Shown: positions 25,268-33,606 of the stretch, in pieces
Layout: every line of letters starts with the position of its first letter
Numbering within the stretch: the stretch's first letter is position 1
Assembly (NCBI GenBank): GCA_017464225.1
Contig: JAFUDW010000093.1
Coordinates: forward strand, 1-64,000
From: Clostridia bacterium
Lineage (GTDB): Bacteria; Bacillota_A; Clostridia; Christensenellales; Aristaeellaceae
Length of the DNA: 64,000 nucleotides
Reading direction: 5' to 3'
Notes under the pieces: model-generated
The model's database searches: none
Told to the model about the DNA's origin: nothing
Seen by the model: the letters and a program-made list of their open reading frames with translations, nothing else
Program-made: the position numbers and the translations under genes

Positions 25268-25310
25268 GAAAAAATATGAAAATAACGGCCCGGAGCGGGC
25301 ATATCCCGCT

Positions 25311-25339
25311 TTGAAAAGCACGCCTTCCTGTGCTATAAT
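25311..25339 (+). promoter_or_regulatory. Promoter of nagZ
   Basis: TTGAAA (25311-25316), 17-base spacer, TATAAT (25334-25339), extended by TGC. It stands back to back with the tig promoter, about 45 bp apart. Confidence 0.8.
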
Positions 25340-25372
25340 AATGCAAACCTCAGGAAGCATGGAGGAACCGAT

Positions 25373-26542
25373 ATGAAAAAAAAGCGTTTGACGCTGCAGC
25401 GTCCCATGGCTGCGCTCCTGTCCATGGGGCTGCTGCTGTCCTCCGCCGCGCTGGCCGAGGATGATCCCATCGTCCGGCGGATGGAGGGGCTGACACTGCG
25501 GCAGAAGGTGGGCCAGCTGTTCATGATCCGGCCCGACGCATTGGAAGGACGCTTCGGCCCTGCGGAGCTGGAGGACAACAGCATCACGGGCTCCACCCGG
25601 GTGAGCGATGAAATGTACGCCCTGTACGACCAGTATCCCTGCGGCGGCTTCGCGCTGTTCCGCAAGAATATCCTGTCCCCAAGCCAGCTCCGGGGCTTCA
25701 CCGAAAAGCTCCATTCCCTGGGGCCGGTGACGCCCGTACTGGGCATCGACGAGGAGGGCGGCCGCATCGCCCGCATCGCCAACCATCCCTATGATTTTCA
25801 TGTGCAGAAATTCCCCGCCATGGGGCAAATCGCCGCCTCGGGCGATCTGACCCAGGCCCGCAAAGCCGGAAAAACCATCGGCGAATACCTGCGGGCCTAC
25901 GGCTTTGATATCGATTTCGCCCCGGTGACCGACGTGAACACCAATCCGCTCAATCCGGTGATCGGCGACCGCGCCTTCGGCGACGATCCCCAAACCGCGG
26001 CGCTGATGGCGGAGCAGGTCATATACGGGCTGCATGAAAGCGGCGTGGCCTCCTGTATCAAGCACTTTCCGGGCCACGGCGACACAGCCACCGACACCCA
26101 TACCGGCTATGCCGAAACCCAAAAGAGCTGGGAGGAGATCAGCGCTTGCGAAATGATCCCCTTCCGGGCGGGCATCGCCGCCGGGACCGAACTGGTGATG
26201 ACCGCCCATATCGCCGCGCCCGCCGTTACGGGCAGCGGCGAGCCGGCCACCATGTCCCCCATCCTGCTCACCGAAAAGCTGCGGGGCGAGCTCGGCTTTG
26301 AAGGGCTGATCATCACCGACGCCCTGTCCATGGGCGCTATTCGGGAAAAATACTCCTCCTCGGAAGCCTGCATCGCCTGTCTGAACGCCGGGGCCGATAT
26401 CCTGCTGATGCCCTATGATTATTATGAAGCCTTCGACGGCGTGGTGCGGGCCGTTGAAAGCGGCGAATTGCCCGAAAGCCGCATTGACGAAAGCGTATAC
26501 AGGATTTTGAAATTCAAACAGGAGCGCGGCTATGGCGATTGA
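25373..26542 (+). CDS. nagZ: Secreted beta-N-acetylhexosaminidase NagZ (GH3)
   Basis: A 389-residue glycoside hydrolase family 3 enzyme. It carries a signal peptide ending at ALA-ED (about 28). The NagZ loop KHFPGHGDTATDTH (230-243) holds the Asp241-His243 dyad known from B. subtilis NagZ. The nucleophile is probably Asp316 (ITDALSMGA). It cleaves GlcNAc from MurNAc in peptidoglycan fragments. Being exported, it would act outside, like the Bacillus enzyme. It begins a salvage operon and overlaps the serine hydrolase gene by 11 bases. Confidence 0.9.
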   Translation: MKKKRLTLQRPMAALLSMGLLLSSAALAEDDPIVRRMEGLTLRQKVGQLFMIRPDALEGRFGPAELEDNSITGSTRVSDEMYALYDQYPCGGFALFRKNILSPSQLRGFTEKLHSLGPVTPVLGIDEEGGRIARIANHPYDFHVQKFPAMGQIAASGDLTQARKAGKTIGEYLRAYGFDIDFAPVTDVNTNPLNPVIGDRAFGDDPQTAALMAEQVIYGLHESGVASCIKHFPGHGDTATDTHTGYAETQKSWEEISACEMIPFRAGIAAGTELVMTAHIAAPAVTGSGEPATMSPILLTEKLRGELGFEGLIITDALSMGAIREKYSSSEACIACLNAGADILLMPYDYYEAFDGVVRAVESGELPESRIDESVYRILKFKQERGYGD

Positions 26543-27590
26543 CAGGGAGCGCTTGCAGCGCGAAATCAACGATATCACCGAGCGGTACCGGGCAGCCGGG
26601 TATTTTCCATCGGCCGTGGTGCGCGCCTTCAGCAGCCGTGAAACGCTGGCCTCCGCCTGGGTGGGCAACGCCCGGGAGGACAGCGTATTCGATATGGCAA
26701 GCCTGACCAAAATTGCCACGGCCACCCAGGTGCTGCGGCTGATCAGCGCGGGAAAGCTTGGGCTGCGGGACAGGATCGCCGCGCGTCTGCCCGGCGTGGC
26801 AGAGGACGTTTTTTTGCGGGAACGCATGAAGGATATCACGCTTTTCATGCTGCTCACCCATACCTCCACGCTGCCCGCCTGGTATCCCTTTTACGCTCGG
26901 CGAGGCGAGGATTTTTACGGCGCGCTGCGGTATGCCCTGGAGCATACCGAGCCCACCGAGGGCGTGGTTTATTCCGACCTCAACTTCATGCTGCTGGGCA
27001 AGCTGCTGGCCCGCGTTCAAGGAAAGCCGCTGGAAGCATGCCTGCGGGAGGACCTGGCCGAGCCCTTGGCGCTGGGCGTGATGACCTATCTGCCCGATCC
27101 CGGCCTGTCCATCGTTCCCTCCTGCTATGACAACGCCATTGAGGAGAGCATGTGCGCCGAGCGAGGCATCTCCTTTGACGGCTTCCGCCCCCACGGCGCG
27201 CCCGTGCGCGGAAAGGTCAACGACGGCAACGCCTGGTATTACTTTGGCGGCGTTGCGGGCCACGCCGGCATCTTCGCGAACGCCCTGGCCTACGAAAGGC
27301 TGTGCCGGTATTATATGACCTCAGACGACCCGCTTTTGATCGAGGCTCAGCGCGAGCAGCCCGGCGCGCCGGGCCGAGGTCTGGGCTTCCAGACCGGCGT
27401 CAGCTATCCCCACGGCTGCGGGCACACCGGTTTTACCGGAACAGGCATCTATTTTTCCCGGGAGTACGACGTGGGCGTGGTATCGCTGACCAACCGGCTG
27501 TTCTATCCCCATCCCAACGAAAACGGCACCTGGGAATTCCGCCGCGCTCTGCACGAAGCCGTTTTTGCCCTGGCGGGCAATCGCGGTTGA
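26532..27590 (+). CDS. Beta-lactamase/penicillin-binding-type serine hydrolase
   Basis: A 352-residue protein without a signal peptide. The SxxK motif is Ser57-Lys60 (SLTK), the second motif is in YSDLNF (Tyr147) and GHTGFTG near residue 298 takes the place of the KTG triad. It belongs to the class C beta-lactamase/DD-peptidase/esterase group. A related gene accompanies nagZ in the B. subtilis muropeptide operon (ybbE). It may hydrolyse an ester, amide or peptide bond of imported cell-wall pieces; no resistance role is implied. Confidence 0.8.
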   Translation: MAIDRERLQREINDITERYRAAGYFPSAVVRAFSSRETLASAWVGNAREDSVFDMASLTKIATATQVLRLISAGKLGLRDRIAARLPGVAEDVFLRERMKDITLFMLLTHTSTLPAWYPFYARRGEDFYGALRYALEHTEPTEGVVYSDLNFMLLGKLLARVQGKPLEACLREDLAEPLALGVMTYLPDPGLSIVPSCYDNAIEESMCAERGISFDGFRPHGAPVRGKVNDGNAWYYFGGVAGHAGIFANALAYERLCRYYMTSDDPLLIEAQREQPGAPGRGLGFQTGVSYPHGCGHTGFTGTGIYFSREYDVGVVSLTNRLFYPHPNENGTWEFRRALHEAVFALAGNRG

Positions 27591-27615
27591 CGCAAACGGT
27601 ATATTTTGGTATAAT
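27587..27615 (+). promoter_or_regulatory. Promoter of the sugar ABC transporter
   Basis: TTGACG (27587-27592), 17-base spacer, TATAAT (27610-27615). It overlaps the stop codon of the serine hydrolase gene, so the transporter can be expressed independently of nagZ. Confidence 0.8.
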
Positions 27616-27665
27616 ACAGGAAATCAAGGCGCAGAAGCGTCAATAAATGAAAGGAAGCATCCTCT

Positions 27666-28904
27666 ATGAAGCGTTTTGTGGCATTGCTGCTGACCTGCGC
27701 GCTGCTCCTGTCCTGCGTGAGCGTCGCCATGGCCGACGAGAAGAAGACCCTGACCGTGTGGATTCCCCAGTATCAGTTTGGCGATGGCATCTCCGACCAG
27801 GATTTCTGGGACGGCGTGTTTGATCCCTTCGAGGAAGAGAACAACTGCGAAGTCAAGGTGGAGATCCTCTCCTGGAGCGACTACAACACCACCATCTACA
27901 CCGGCCTGCTCAACAACGACGGTCCCGACGTGGTGTACGTGACCGATAACTACGATCTGGTTTCCGCCGGATTGCTGCTGGGTCTGGACAGCTACCTGAC
28001 CGATGAGCAGAAGGACAACTACCTGCTGTGGAGCACCGGCCCCGTCGACGCCAACGGCGAGCATGTGATCGTGCCCATGGACGACGGCGTTGCCATCGGC
28101 TATTACAACACCGATATCCTGGCCGAAGCCGGCATCGAAGCCTTCCCCGAGGATTGGGACGCCTTCGTTGAAGCCTGCAAGACCATCCAGGAAAAGACCG
28201 GCAAGCAGGGTTTCCTGCAGAACTGGGGCGCCACCACCGGCACCAGCGCGCTGATGCTGGCCTTCTGGCCCTACTACTTCCAGGCGGGCGGCGTGATGCT
28301 GGATGAAAACGGCCAGATCGCCATCAACAACGAAGCCGGCCTCAAGACCCTGGAATTCCTCAAGAAGTTTGCCGACGAGGGCATCTTCGACGAGACCATC
28401 GTTTCCGAGGGCGAATCCATCGATAAGTTCGCCAACGGCGAACTGGCCTTCGTGGTGGCTGACCTGAACAAGGGCGCTTCCTTCACCAAGAACGGCGTGA
28501 ACTGGCAGTATTTCTTCTCCCTGAAGGGCCCCGCCGGTTATGGCGCCCGTACCGCCACCGACAGCTTCGCCATCGCGGCGAAGGCCAAGGAACGCGGCAA
28601 TGACGAGCTGGCCGCCAAGGCCCTGGTGCTGATCACCGGCGGCGAAGTGATGGACCGCTTCCACAGCGAAGTGTTCTATCTGCCTCCCTTCACCAAGGAC
28701 GCCACCTTTGTCAAGGATGAAGCCCTGTACGCCCTGACCAGCGCGCACATCGACGATGTGTACGTCGTTTCCGAATTTGAGGGCAAGGCTTCCTTTGAGA
28801 AGGAGCTGCAGGCCAACATTCAGATGATGTTCATGGGCGACCTCACTCCTCAGGAAGTGCTGGACAACACCATGACCTATTACGCGGAGCAGATCAAGCA
28901 ATAA
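27666..28904 (+). CDS. ABC sugar transporter substrate-binding protein
   Basis: A 412-residue family-1 extracellular binding protein. A signal peptide spans about 1-24, either cut at AMA-DE or with a lipid-modified Cys17 (LLSC, not an ideal lipobox). The mature part has the sugar-binding pattern LTVWIPQYQFGDG...PFEEEN. Codon use here is strikingly GC3-rich, typical of a highly expressed gene. Position between NagZ, AnmK and two permeases suggests anhydro-MurNAc, MurNAc or GlcNAc-MurNAc as ligand; this is inference. Confidence 0.88.
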   Translation: MKRFVALLLTCALLLSCVSVAMADEKKTLTVWIPQYQFGDGISDQDFWDGVFDPFEEENNCEVKVEILSWSDYNTTIYTGLLNNDGPDVVYVTDNYDLVSAGLLLGLDSYLTDEQKDNYLLWSTGPVDANGEHVIVPMDDGVAIGYYNTDILAEAGIEAFPEDWDAFVEACKTIQEKTGKQGFLQNWGATTGTSALMLAFWPYYFQAGGVMLDENGQIAINNEAGLKTLEFLKKFADEGIFDETIVSEGESIDKFANGELAFVVADLNKGASFTKNGVNWQYFFSLKGPAGYGARTATDSFAIAAKAKERGNDELAAKALVLITGGEVMDRFHSEVFYLPPFTKDATFVKDEALYALTSAHIDDVYVVSEFEGKASFEKELQANIQMMFMGDLTPQEVLDNTMTYYAEQIKQ

Positions 28905-28913
28905 ATCAAATCT

Positions 28914-28948
28914 GGGGCTCCGGCGGCGCTGCCTCCGGAGCCCCTTTT
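28914..28948 (+). terminator. Attenuating terminator after the binding-protein gene
   Basis: GGGGCTCCGG (28914-28923) with CCGGAGCCCC (28935-28944), then TTTT. It likely keeps the binding protein more abundant than the permeases downstream. Confidence 0.8.
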
Positions 28949-28973
28949 GCATTTTCAGGAGGTGACTCCTTTT

Positions 28974-29882
28974 ATGTCCGCCCTTCCGTCCATCCGTCCC
29001 AAAGCCAGCCCCCGCCGCCGCAGGCAGGCGCTGATCGGCGCGGCCTACATTGCGCCCAGCTTCGTTTTAATGCTGATCTTCAATGTAGTGCCCATTTTTT
29101 TATCGGCGTATTTTTCCTTTACAAAATACAATATGGCCGCTCCGCCCCAATGGATCGGCCTGGACAACTATGCCAAGCTGTTCTCCAACAAGGTGCTGAC
29201 CGAGGCGCTGCGCAACACCGTCAAGTACGTGCTGATCACCGTGCCGGTGCAGACCATCCTGTCGCTGCTCATCGCGGCCTTCATCGCCGAGCGCATGAAG
29301 AACCGCTACGGCTCGCTGATGCGCAGCGTCATCTTTATCCCCGTCATCGTATCGCTGATCGCCTCCGCCACGGTCTGGAACATCATGTACCAGCCCAAGG
29401 GCGGCATCATCAACCAGCTTTTGAATTTTCTGGGCTTTGATTCGGTGAATTTTCTGGGCAAAAAGGCCTACGCCCTGCCCAGCGTGGCCGTGGTGGCCAT
29501 CTGGAAAAACACAGGCTATTACATGGTGATCTACTACGCGGGCGTTATGAACGTGCCCCCCGACGTGCAGGAAGCCGCCATCGTGGACGGCGCAACGCCC
29601 ATCCAGCGCTTCTGGTATATCACGCTGCCCATTTTAAAGCCCATTACCTATATGATCGTTACCCTGGGCATCATCGGCTCCTTCCAGGTGTTCGACCTGG
29701 TGTACAAGATGACCGGCGGCGGCCCCGGACGGTCCACCTATACCGTGGCCTACGTGATCTACACCTTTGCTTTCCAGGATAAGAACTATGGCTATGCCAG
29801 CGCCGTAGCCATTTGCCTGCTGATCGTGATATTGCTGATCCACCTGATACAGACGCTGTTTTTTAAGGAGAAGGATGCATGA
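28974..29882 (+). CDS. ABC sugar transporter permease (MalF-type)
   Basis: A 302-residue inner-membrane permease with about six helices. The EAA loop reads EAAIVDGATPIQRFWYITLPILKP, where the ATPase docks. The start at 28974 follows AGGAGG at 28957-28962. It pairs with the next gene to form the channel. No ATPase gene follows, so a shared MsmX-like ATPase encoded elsewhere must drive uptake. Confidence 0.9.
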   Translation: MSALPSIRPKASPRRRRQALIGAAYIAPSFVLMLIFNVVPIFLSAYFSFTKYNMAAPPQWIGLDNYAKLFSNKVLTEALRNTVKYVLITVPVQTILSLLIAAFIAERMKNRYGSLMRSVIFIPVIVSLIASATVWNIMYQPKGGIINQLLNFLGFDSVNFLGKKAYALPSVAVVAIWKNTGYYMVIYYAGVMNVPPDVQEAAIVDGATPIQRFWYITLPILKPITYMIVTLGIIGSFQVFDLVYKMTGGGPGRSTYTVAYVIYTFAFQDKNYGYASAVAICLLIVILLIHLIQTLFFKEKDA

Positions 29883-30700
29883 TGAAAAAGAAAAGCCTGA
29901 CTCCCGGCGTCGTTCTGGGCGTGGCGCTGGTCACGCTGTTCGCCATACTGTGCCTGCTGCCGCTGATCTATATGGTGGCGGTGTCCTTTACCGACAGCGA
30001 AACGCTGTATATCAAGCTGCGGGATCTGCGCCCCAGCCTGTACAATTACTGGTATGCCATCGTGAAGCGCGATTTTGGCACGGCGCTCAAAAACAGCGTG
30101 ATCACCGTGGTGGGCTCCTGCCTGCTGGTGGATATCGCCTCGGCCATGGCGGCCTACGGCTTTGAAAAAAAGCCCGTGCCCGGCAAGGAAGCGCTGTTCC
30201 AGGGGTACCTTGCCACCATGATGATCCCAGGCCAGGTGGTACTGATCCCCATGTTCGTCATGATCAACCGGGCGGGGCTGACGAACACCTACGCAGCGCT
30301 GATCCTGCCCATGGTGGGCGCCTTTGGCATTTTCCTGATGCGCCAATTCATGGTGGCTGTGCCCAACGAGCTGCTGGAGGCCGCGGAGATCGACGGCTGC
30401 GGCGAGATACGCCGGTTCACCACCATCGTGCTGCCGCTGGTGCAGCCCGCGCTGATCACGCTGACCATCTTTACCTTCAACGCTGCCTGGAATAACTTCC
30501 TCTGGCCGCTGATCATCAACACCCGTTCCGAAATGCGGGTGCTGCCCGTTACCATGTCCACCCTGGCCAGCAACTCCACCACCAATTACGGCATGGTCAT
30601 GGCGGGAGCCACGCTCACCTTCCTGTTTCCCTTTATATTGTATATCTTCCTCCAGCGGCAGTTTGTGGAGGGCATCGCCCTGGGCGGCGTGAAAGGATAA
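29879..30700 (+). CDS. ABC sugar transporter permease (MalG-type)
   Basis: A 273-residue second permease with about six helices and the EAA loop EAAEIDGCGEIRRFTTIVLPLVQP. It ends in the GALLVGGVK-like tail (EGIALGGVKG) typical of the carbohydrate type II group. It overlaps the first permease by 4 bases (ATGA). Confidence 0.9.
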   Translation: MMKKKSLTPGVVLGVALVTLFAILCLLPLIYMVAVSFTDSETLYIKLRDLRPSLYNYWYAIVKRDFGTALKNSVITVVGSCLLVDIASAMAAYGFEKKPVPGKEALFQGYLATMMIPGQVVLIPMFVMINRAGLTNTYAALILPMVGAFGIFLMRQFMVAVPNELLEAAEIDGCGEIRRFTTIVLPLVQPALITLTIFTFNAAWNNFLWPLIINTRSEMRVLPVTMSTLASNSTTNYGMVMAGATLTFLFPFILYIFLQRQFVEGIALGGVKG

Positions 30701-30703
30701 GCT

Positions 30704-31885
30704 ATGCGGCAATTACAGGAGCTTTGGAAAAAGGATACCCTGCGGGTCATCGGCCTCATGAGCGGCACCTCGGCCGACGGCATGGACGCCGCGCTGACTG
30801 AGATCACAGGGCACGGCCTGGACACACGGGTGAAAACTCTGGGCTTTGTTTCGCTGCCCTATACCGATCAGGTGCGCGCCGAGATTCTGCGCCTGGCGAA
30901 CGGCCAGGCCGGCGGCAGCCGCGATCTATGCCTGTTCAGCTTTCTGCTGGGTCAGCTTTCGCTGGATGCCTGCCTGGCGGTGTGCGCCAAGGCGGGCGTC
31001 GATCCCCGCACGGTCGACCTGGTGGGCAGCCACGGACAGACGCTGTACCATATTCCCACGGCCGAGCATTACTGCGGCTATACTGTACGCGGAACGCTGC
31101 AATTGGGCGAAGCCTCGCTGATCTGCGAGGGACTTGATTGCCCGGTGGTCAGCGATTTCCGTGTGCGGGATATGGCGGCCGGCGGTCAGGGCGCCCCGCT
31201 GGTGCCCTATGCCGAATACCTGCTTTACCGCAAACCGGGACAGACGGTAGGCCTGCAGAACATAGGCGGCATCGGGAATATCACCATCCTGCCCCAGAAT
31301 GGCGCGCCGGAGGACACCTATGCCTTTGACACCGGCCCCGGCAACATGGTCATGGATCAGGTGACCGCCCGCATTACCGGCGGCAGCCAGCGCTATGACG
31401 AGGGCGGAGCCCTGGCGGCCCAGGGCGTCTGCAATGAAGCGCTGCTGAATTACCTGATGCAGGATCCCTACCTGAAAAAGCCGCTGCCCAAAACCACCGG
31501 GCGGGAGTTTTATGGCGCGGACTATGTGGACGCGCTGATGGATCAGGCCTCCCGTCTGGAAATGAAGGGCGTTGATATCCTGGCCACCGTTACCCGGTTC
31601 ACAGCCGAGTGCATCCGCGCGGGCGTCAATGATTTCTGCCCCGACAAGCCCGATTACATCGTGATCGGCGGCGGCGGCAGCCGCAATCCCACCCTGCTGC
31701 GGGATATCCGCGCCTTGCTGCCCATGCCCATCCTGATCAATGAGGATCTGGGCTTTGACAGCGAAGCCAAGGAGGCCATCGCCTTCGCCATCCTGGCCAA
31801 CGAGTGCGTCCATGGCGGCGCCAACAATGTGCCTTCGGTCACCGGGGCCAGGCATCCGGTGGTCATGGGAAAGATCAGCATATAA
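30704..31885 (+). CDS. anmK: Anhydro-N-acetylmuramic acid kinase AnmK
   Basis: A 393-residue kinase of the AnmK family. The ATP-binding signature is GLMSGTSADGMDAAL (17-31), with EGLDCPVVSDFRVRDMAAGGQGAPL for substrate and metal binding and FDTGPGNMVMD further on. It phosphorylates and hydrolyses 1,6-anhydro-MurNAc to MurNAc-6-phosphate. It follows the permease by 3 bp, tying the transporter to cell-wall recycling. The next enzyme, MurQ etherase, is not in this window. Confidence 0.95.
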   Translation: MRQLQELWKKDTLRVIGLMSGTSADGMDAALTEITGHGLDTRVKTLGFVSLPYTDQVRAEILRLANGQAGGSRDLCLFSFLLGQLSLDACLAVCAKAGVDPRTVDLVGSHGQTLYHIPTAEHYCGYTVRGTLQLGEASLICEGLDCPVVSDFRVRDMAAGGQGAPLVPYAEYLLYRKPGQTVGLQNIGGIGNITILPQNGAPEDTYAFDTGPGNMVMDQVTARITGGSQRYDEGGALAAQGVCNEALLNYLMQDPYLKKPLPKTTGREFYGADYVDALMDQASRLEMKGVDILATVTRFTAECIRAGVNDFCPDKPDYIVIGGGGSRNPTLLRDIRALLPMPILINEDLGFDSEAKEAIAFAILANECVHGGANNVPSVTGARHPVVMGKISI

Positions 31886-31898
31886 GGAGAAACGGAAC

Positions 31899-32867
31899 AT
31901 GAAACAGGTAAAGTGGGGCGTTCTGGGCACAGCCAGGATCGCGCGAAACGCCGTGATCCCCGCCATGCAGGAAGCCGATAACTGCGCGCTGTACGCCGTC
32001 GCCGGGCGAAAGCCGGAAAAAGCGGAGCAGTTCAGGCAGGAGTTCGGATTTGAAAAAGCTTACGGCAGCTATGAGGAGCTGCTGGCTGATCCCCAGGTGG
32101 AAGCCGTTTATATCCCGTTGCCCAACGCCCTGCACGCGCCCTGGGTCATCCGCGCCCTGGAGGCAGGCAAGCATGTGCTGTGCGAAAAGCCGCTGGCGAT
32201 CAATGAAGCCGAAGCGCTGCGGATGTTTGATGCGGCGGAAAAGAACGGCGTACACTTGATGGAGGCCTTCGCCTACCTGCACAGCCCCTTCATGGACGCC
32301 GTTAAAGGCGAAATCGATTCCGGCGCTATCGGCGATATCGTTTATATGGACTCGGCCTTTATCAACCGCAAATGTCCGCCCGATGATTTCCGTTTCTTCC
32401 GTAACAGCTATGGAGGCTCGGTGTATGATCTGGGCTGCTATTCCATCAGCATGATCCAGTGGATGCTGGGCCGGGAGCCCGCGCGGGTGCAAGCCGTGGC
32501 CCGCATGTCCGATCAGGGGATCGATCTGCTGACCTCGGGCATCCTCACCTTCGATACCGGCGCGGAGGCCACCTTTGACTGCGCAATGCTGCTGGACACA
32601 GGCAGGTTCGACCGTTTCCGCATTCACGGCACGGAGGGCGAAATCACATCTGCTATCCGGTTTAACCAGGCCGGCGAGATCAGCTATACCCTGTCGCGCA
32701 AAGGCGTTTCCGAAACCAAAACCGTGTTCGCGCCCAACAATTACCGTCTGGAGGTGGAGCAGCTGGGACGGTGTATCACCGACGGCGAAAGCCCCCGGGT
32801 ATCCAAAGCCTTTTCCCTTTCCGTCGCCCGCACCATCGACCGAGTGCTGGCGGAGATCGGATACTGA
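31899..32867 (+). CDS. Gfo/Idh/MocA-family oxidoreductase
   Basis: A 322-residue NAD(P)-dependent dehydrogenase. Its Rossmann motif is GVLGTARIA (6-14), and the conserved EKPL is at about 96-99. The C-terminal domain is the alpha/beta substrate-binding part of the family. TAAGGAG before the ATG at 31899 fixes the start; a longer reading from 31740 lies inside anmK. As the last gene of the salvage operon it may oxidise or epimerise an amino-sugar derivative, but specificity cannot be read. Confidence 0.85.
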   Translation: MKQVKWGVLGTARIARNAVIPAMQEADNCALYAVAGRKPEKAEQFRQEFGFEKAYGSYEELLADPQVEAVYIPLPNALHAPWVIRALEAGKHVLCEKPLAINEAEALRMFDAAEKNGVHLMEAFAYLHSPFMDAVKGEIDSGAIGDIVYMDSAFINRKCPPDDFRFFRNSYGGSVYDLGCYSISMIQWMLGREPARVQAVARMSDQGIDLLTSGILTFDTGAEATFDCAMLLDTGRFDRFRIHGTEGEITSAIRFNQAGEISYTLSRKGVSETKTVFAPNNYRLEVEQLGRCITDGESPRVSKAFSLSVARTIDRVLAEIGY

Positions 32868-33181
32868 TGCCGGAATCTAAAGGAGAAGGGGAACGTTAAG
32901 GGGCGCTGCCCCTTAATATCCCTGCTGGGGTGCAAGTTTTCCGGGGCCTCCCGGCCCGCTTCTCGCTGAAAACCAGTCCGGGGTCTGCCAACCCGCCCTC
33001 GCTGAAAATGCCCGCACGGGGGCATTTTCCAAGCGCTGCGGGCCCCTCGGGAAGGTTTTCCGTGCGCTCGAAGCCCCTGGACCCGGCTGCGGCGGATGTT
33101 GCTTGTGTTCTCTTCCAGGCAATTTCCCGCAGCAAATTAGAAATAGCTTGGCGTAAAGAGCGCTCCGGAAATACGCGATCA

Positions 33182-33224
33182 ACAAAAAACACGCAAACTC
33201 GAGCAGCTCGGTTTGCGCATTTTT
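33182..33224. terminator. Bidirectional intrinsic terminator
   Basis: CGCAAACTCGAG (33192-33203) and CTCGGTTTGCG (33207-33217) form an 11-bp stem with one bulged T. A-tract at 33182-33188 on one side and T-tract at 33220-33224 on the other suit both strands. It probably ends the salvage operon and any leftward transcript. Confidence 0.75.
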
Positions 33225-33320
33225 GTATGATCGCTATGACGCTGACGCGTCATTGACGTCGGCAAGCCGCCGTCATTTCCGGTGCGGTTAGCGTGTTTGG
33301 AATTTCAACATTATGCCCCA

Positions 33321-33438
33321 GTCTGAGGTAGGCACGCGAAGCGGGCCAAGGATTGCGTAGCAATCCCGAAAAAGGCAAGGGACGGCAGATGGAGCTTGCT
33401 CCGATCTGACGGCACTGGCCTTTTTCATAGCCTCAGAC
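33321..33438. ncRNA. Candidate structured RNA or dispersed repeat
   Basis: A closing stem GTCTGAGG (33321-33328)/CCTCAGAC (33431-33438) encloses two arms. One is GGATTGC/GCAATCC (33350-33356/33360-33366). The other is GAAAAAGGC (33368-33376)/GCCTTTTTC (33418-33426), capped by CAGAT-GGAGC/GCTCC-ATCTG. Four nested perfect helices in 118 bases are far more than expected by chance. The fold can be read on either strand. It matches no family I can name with confidence. Confidence 0.45.
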
Positions 33439-33606
33439 GGTCTCTTTGCGTCAACCCTACCGACTAAACTGGCGGAAATTGCTTGAAAGTGCGTCAAGCC
33501 ACTTCGCCGGAATGGAGTCCAGAGGCCCAAGCGGGCCTTTGGCGCGGAGGTTTGGAGGCCGCGGAGGCCTCCAACATTCCCCTTATAAATTCCCCTCTCC
33601 CCGTCA

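Larger units (their letters stand above)
32868..33606. other. 739-bp gene-free region rich in inverted repeats
   Basis: No gene was found. It holds a palindrome TTAAGGGGC/GCCCCTTAA (32896-32916) just after the operon, a hairpin GAAAATGCCC (33004-33013)/GGGCATTTTC (33020-33029), a bidirectional terminator (33192-33224) and a branched RNA-like fold (33321-33438). A 126-residue minus-strand reading (33288-33668) covers the last element and is not believed. Confidence 0.6.
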
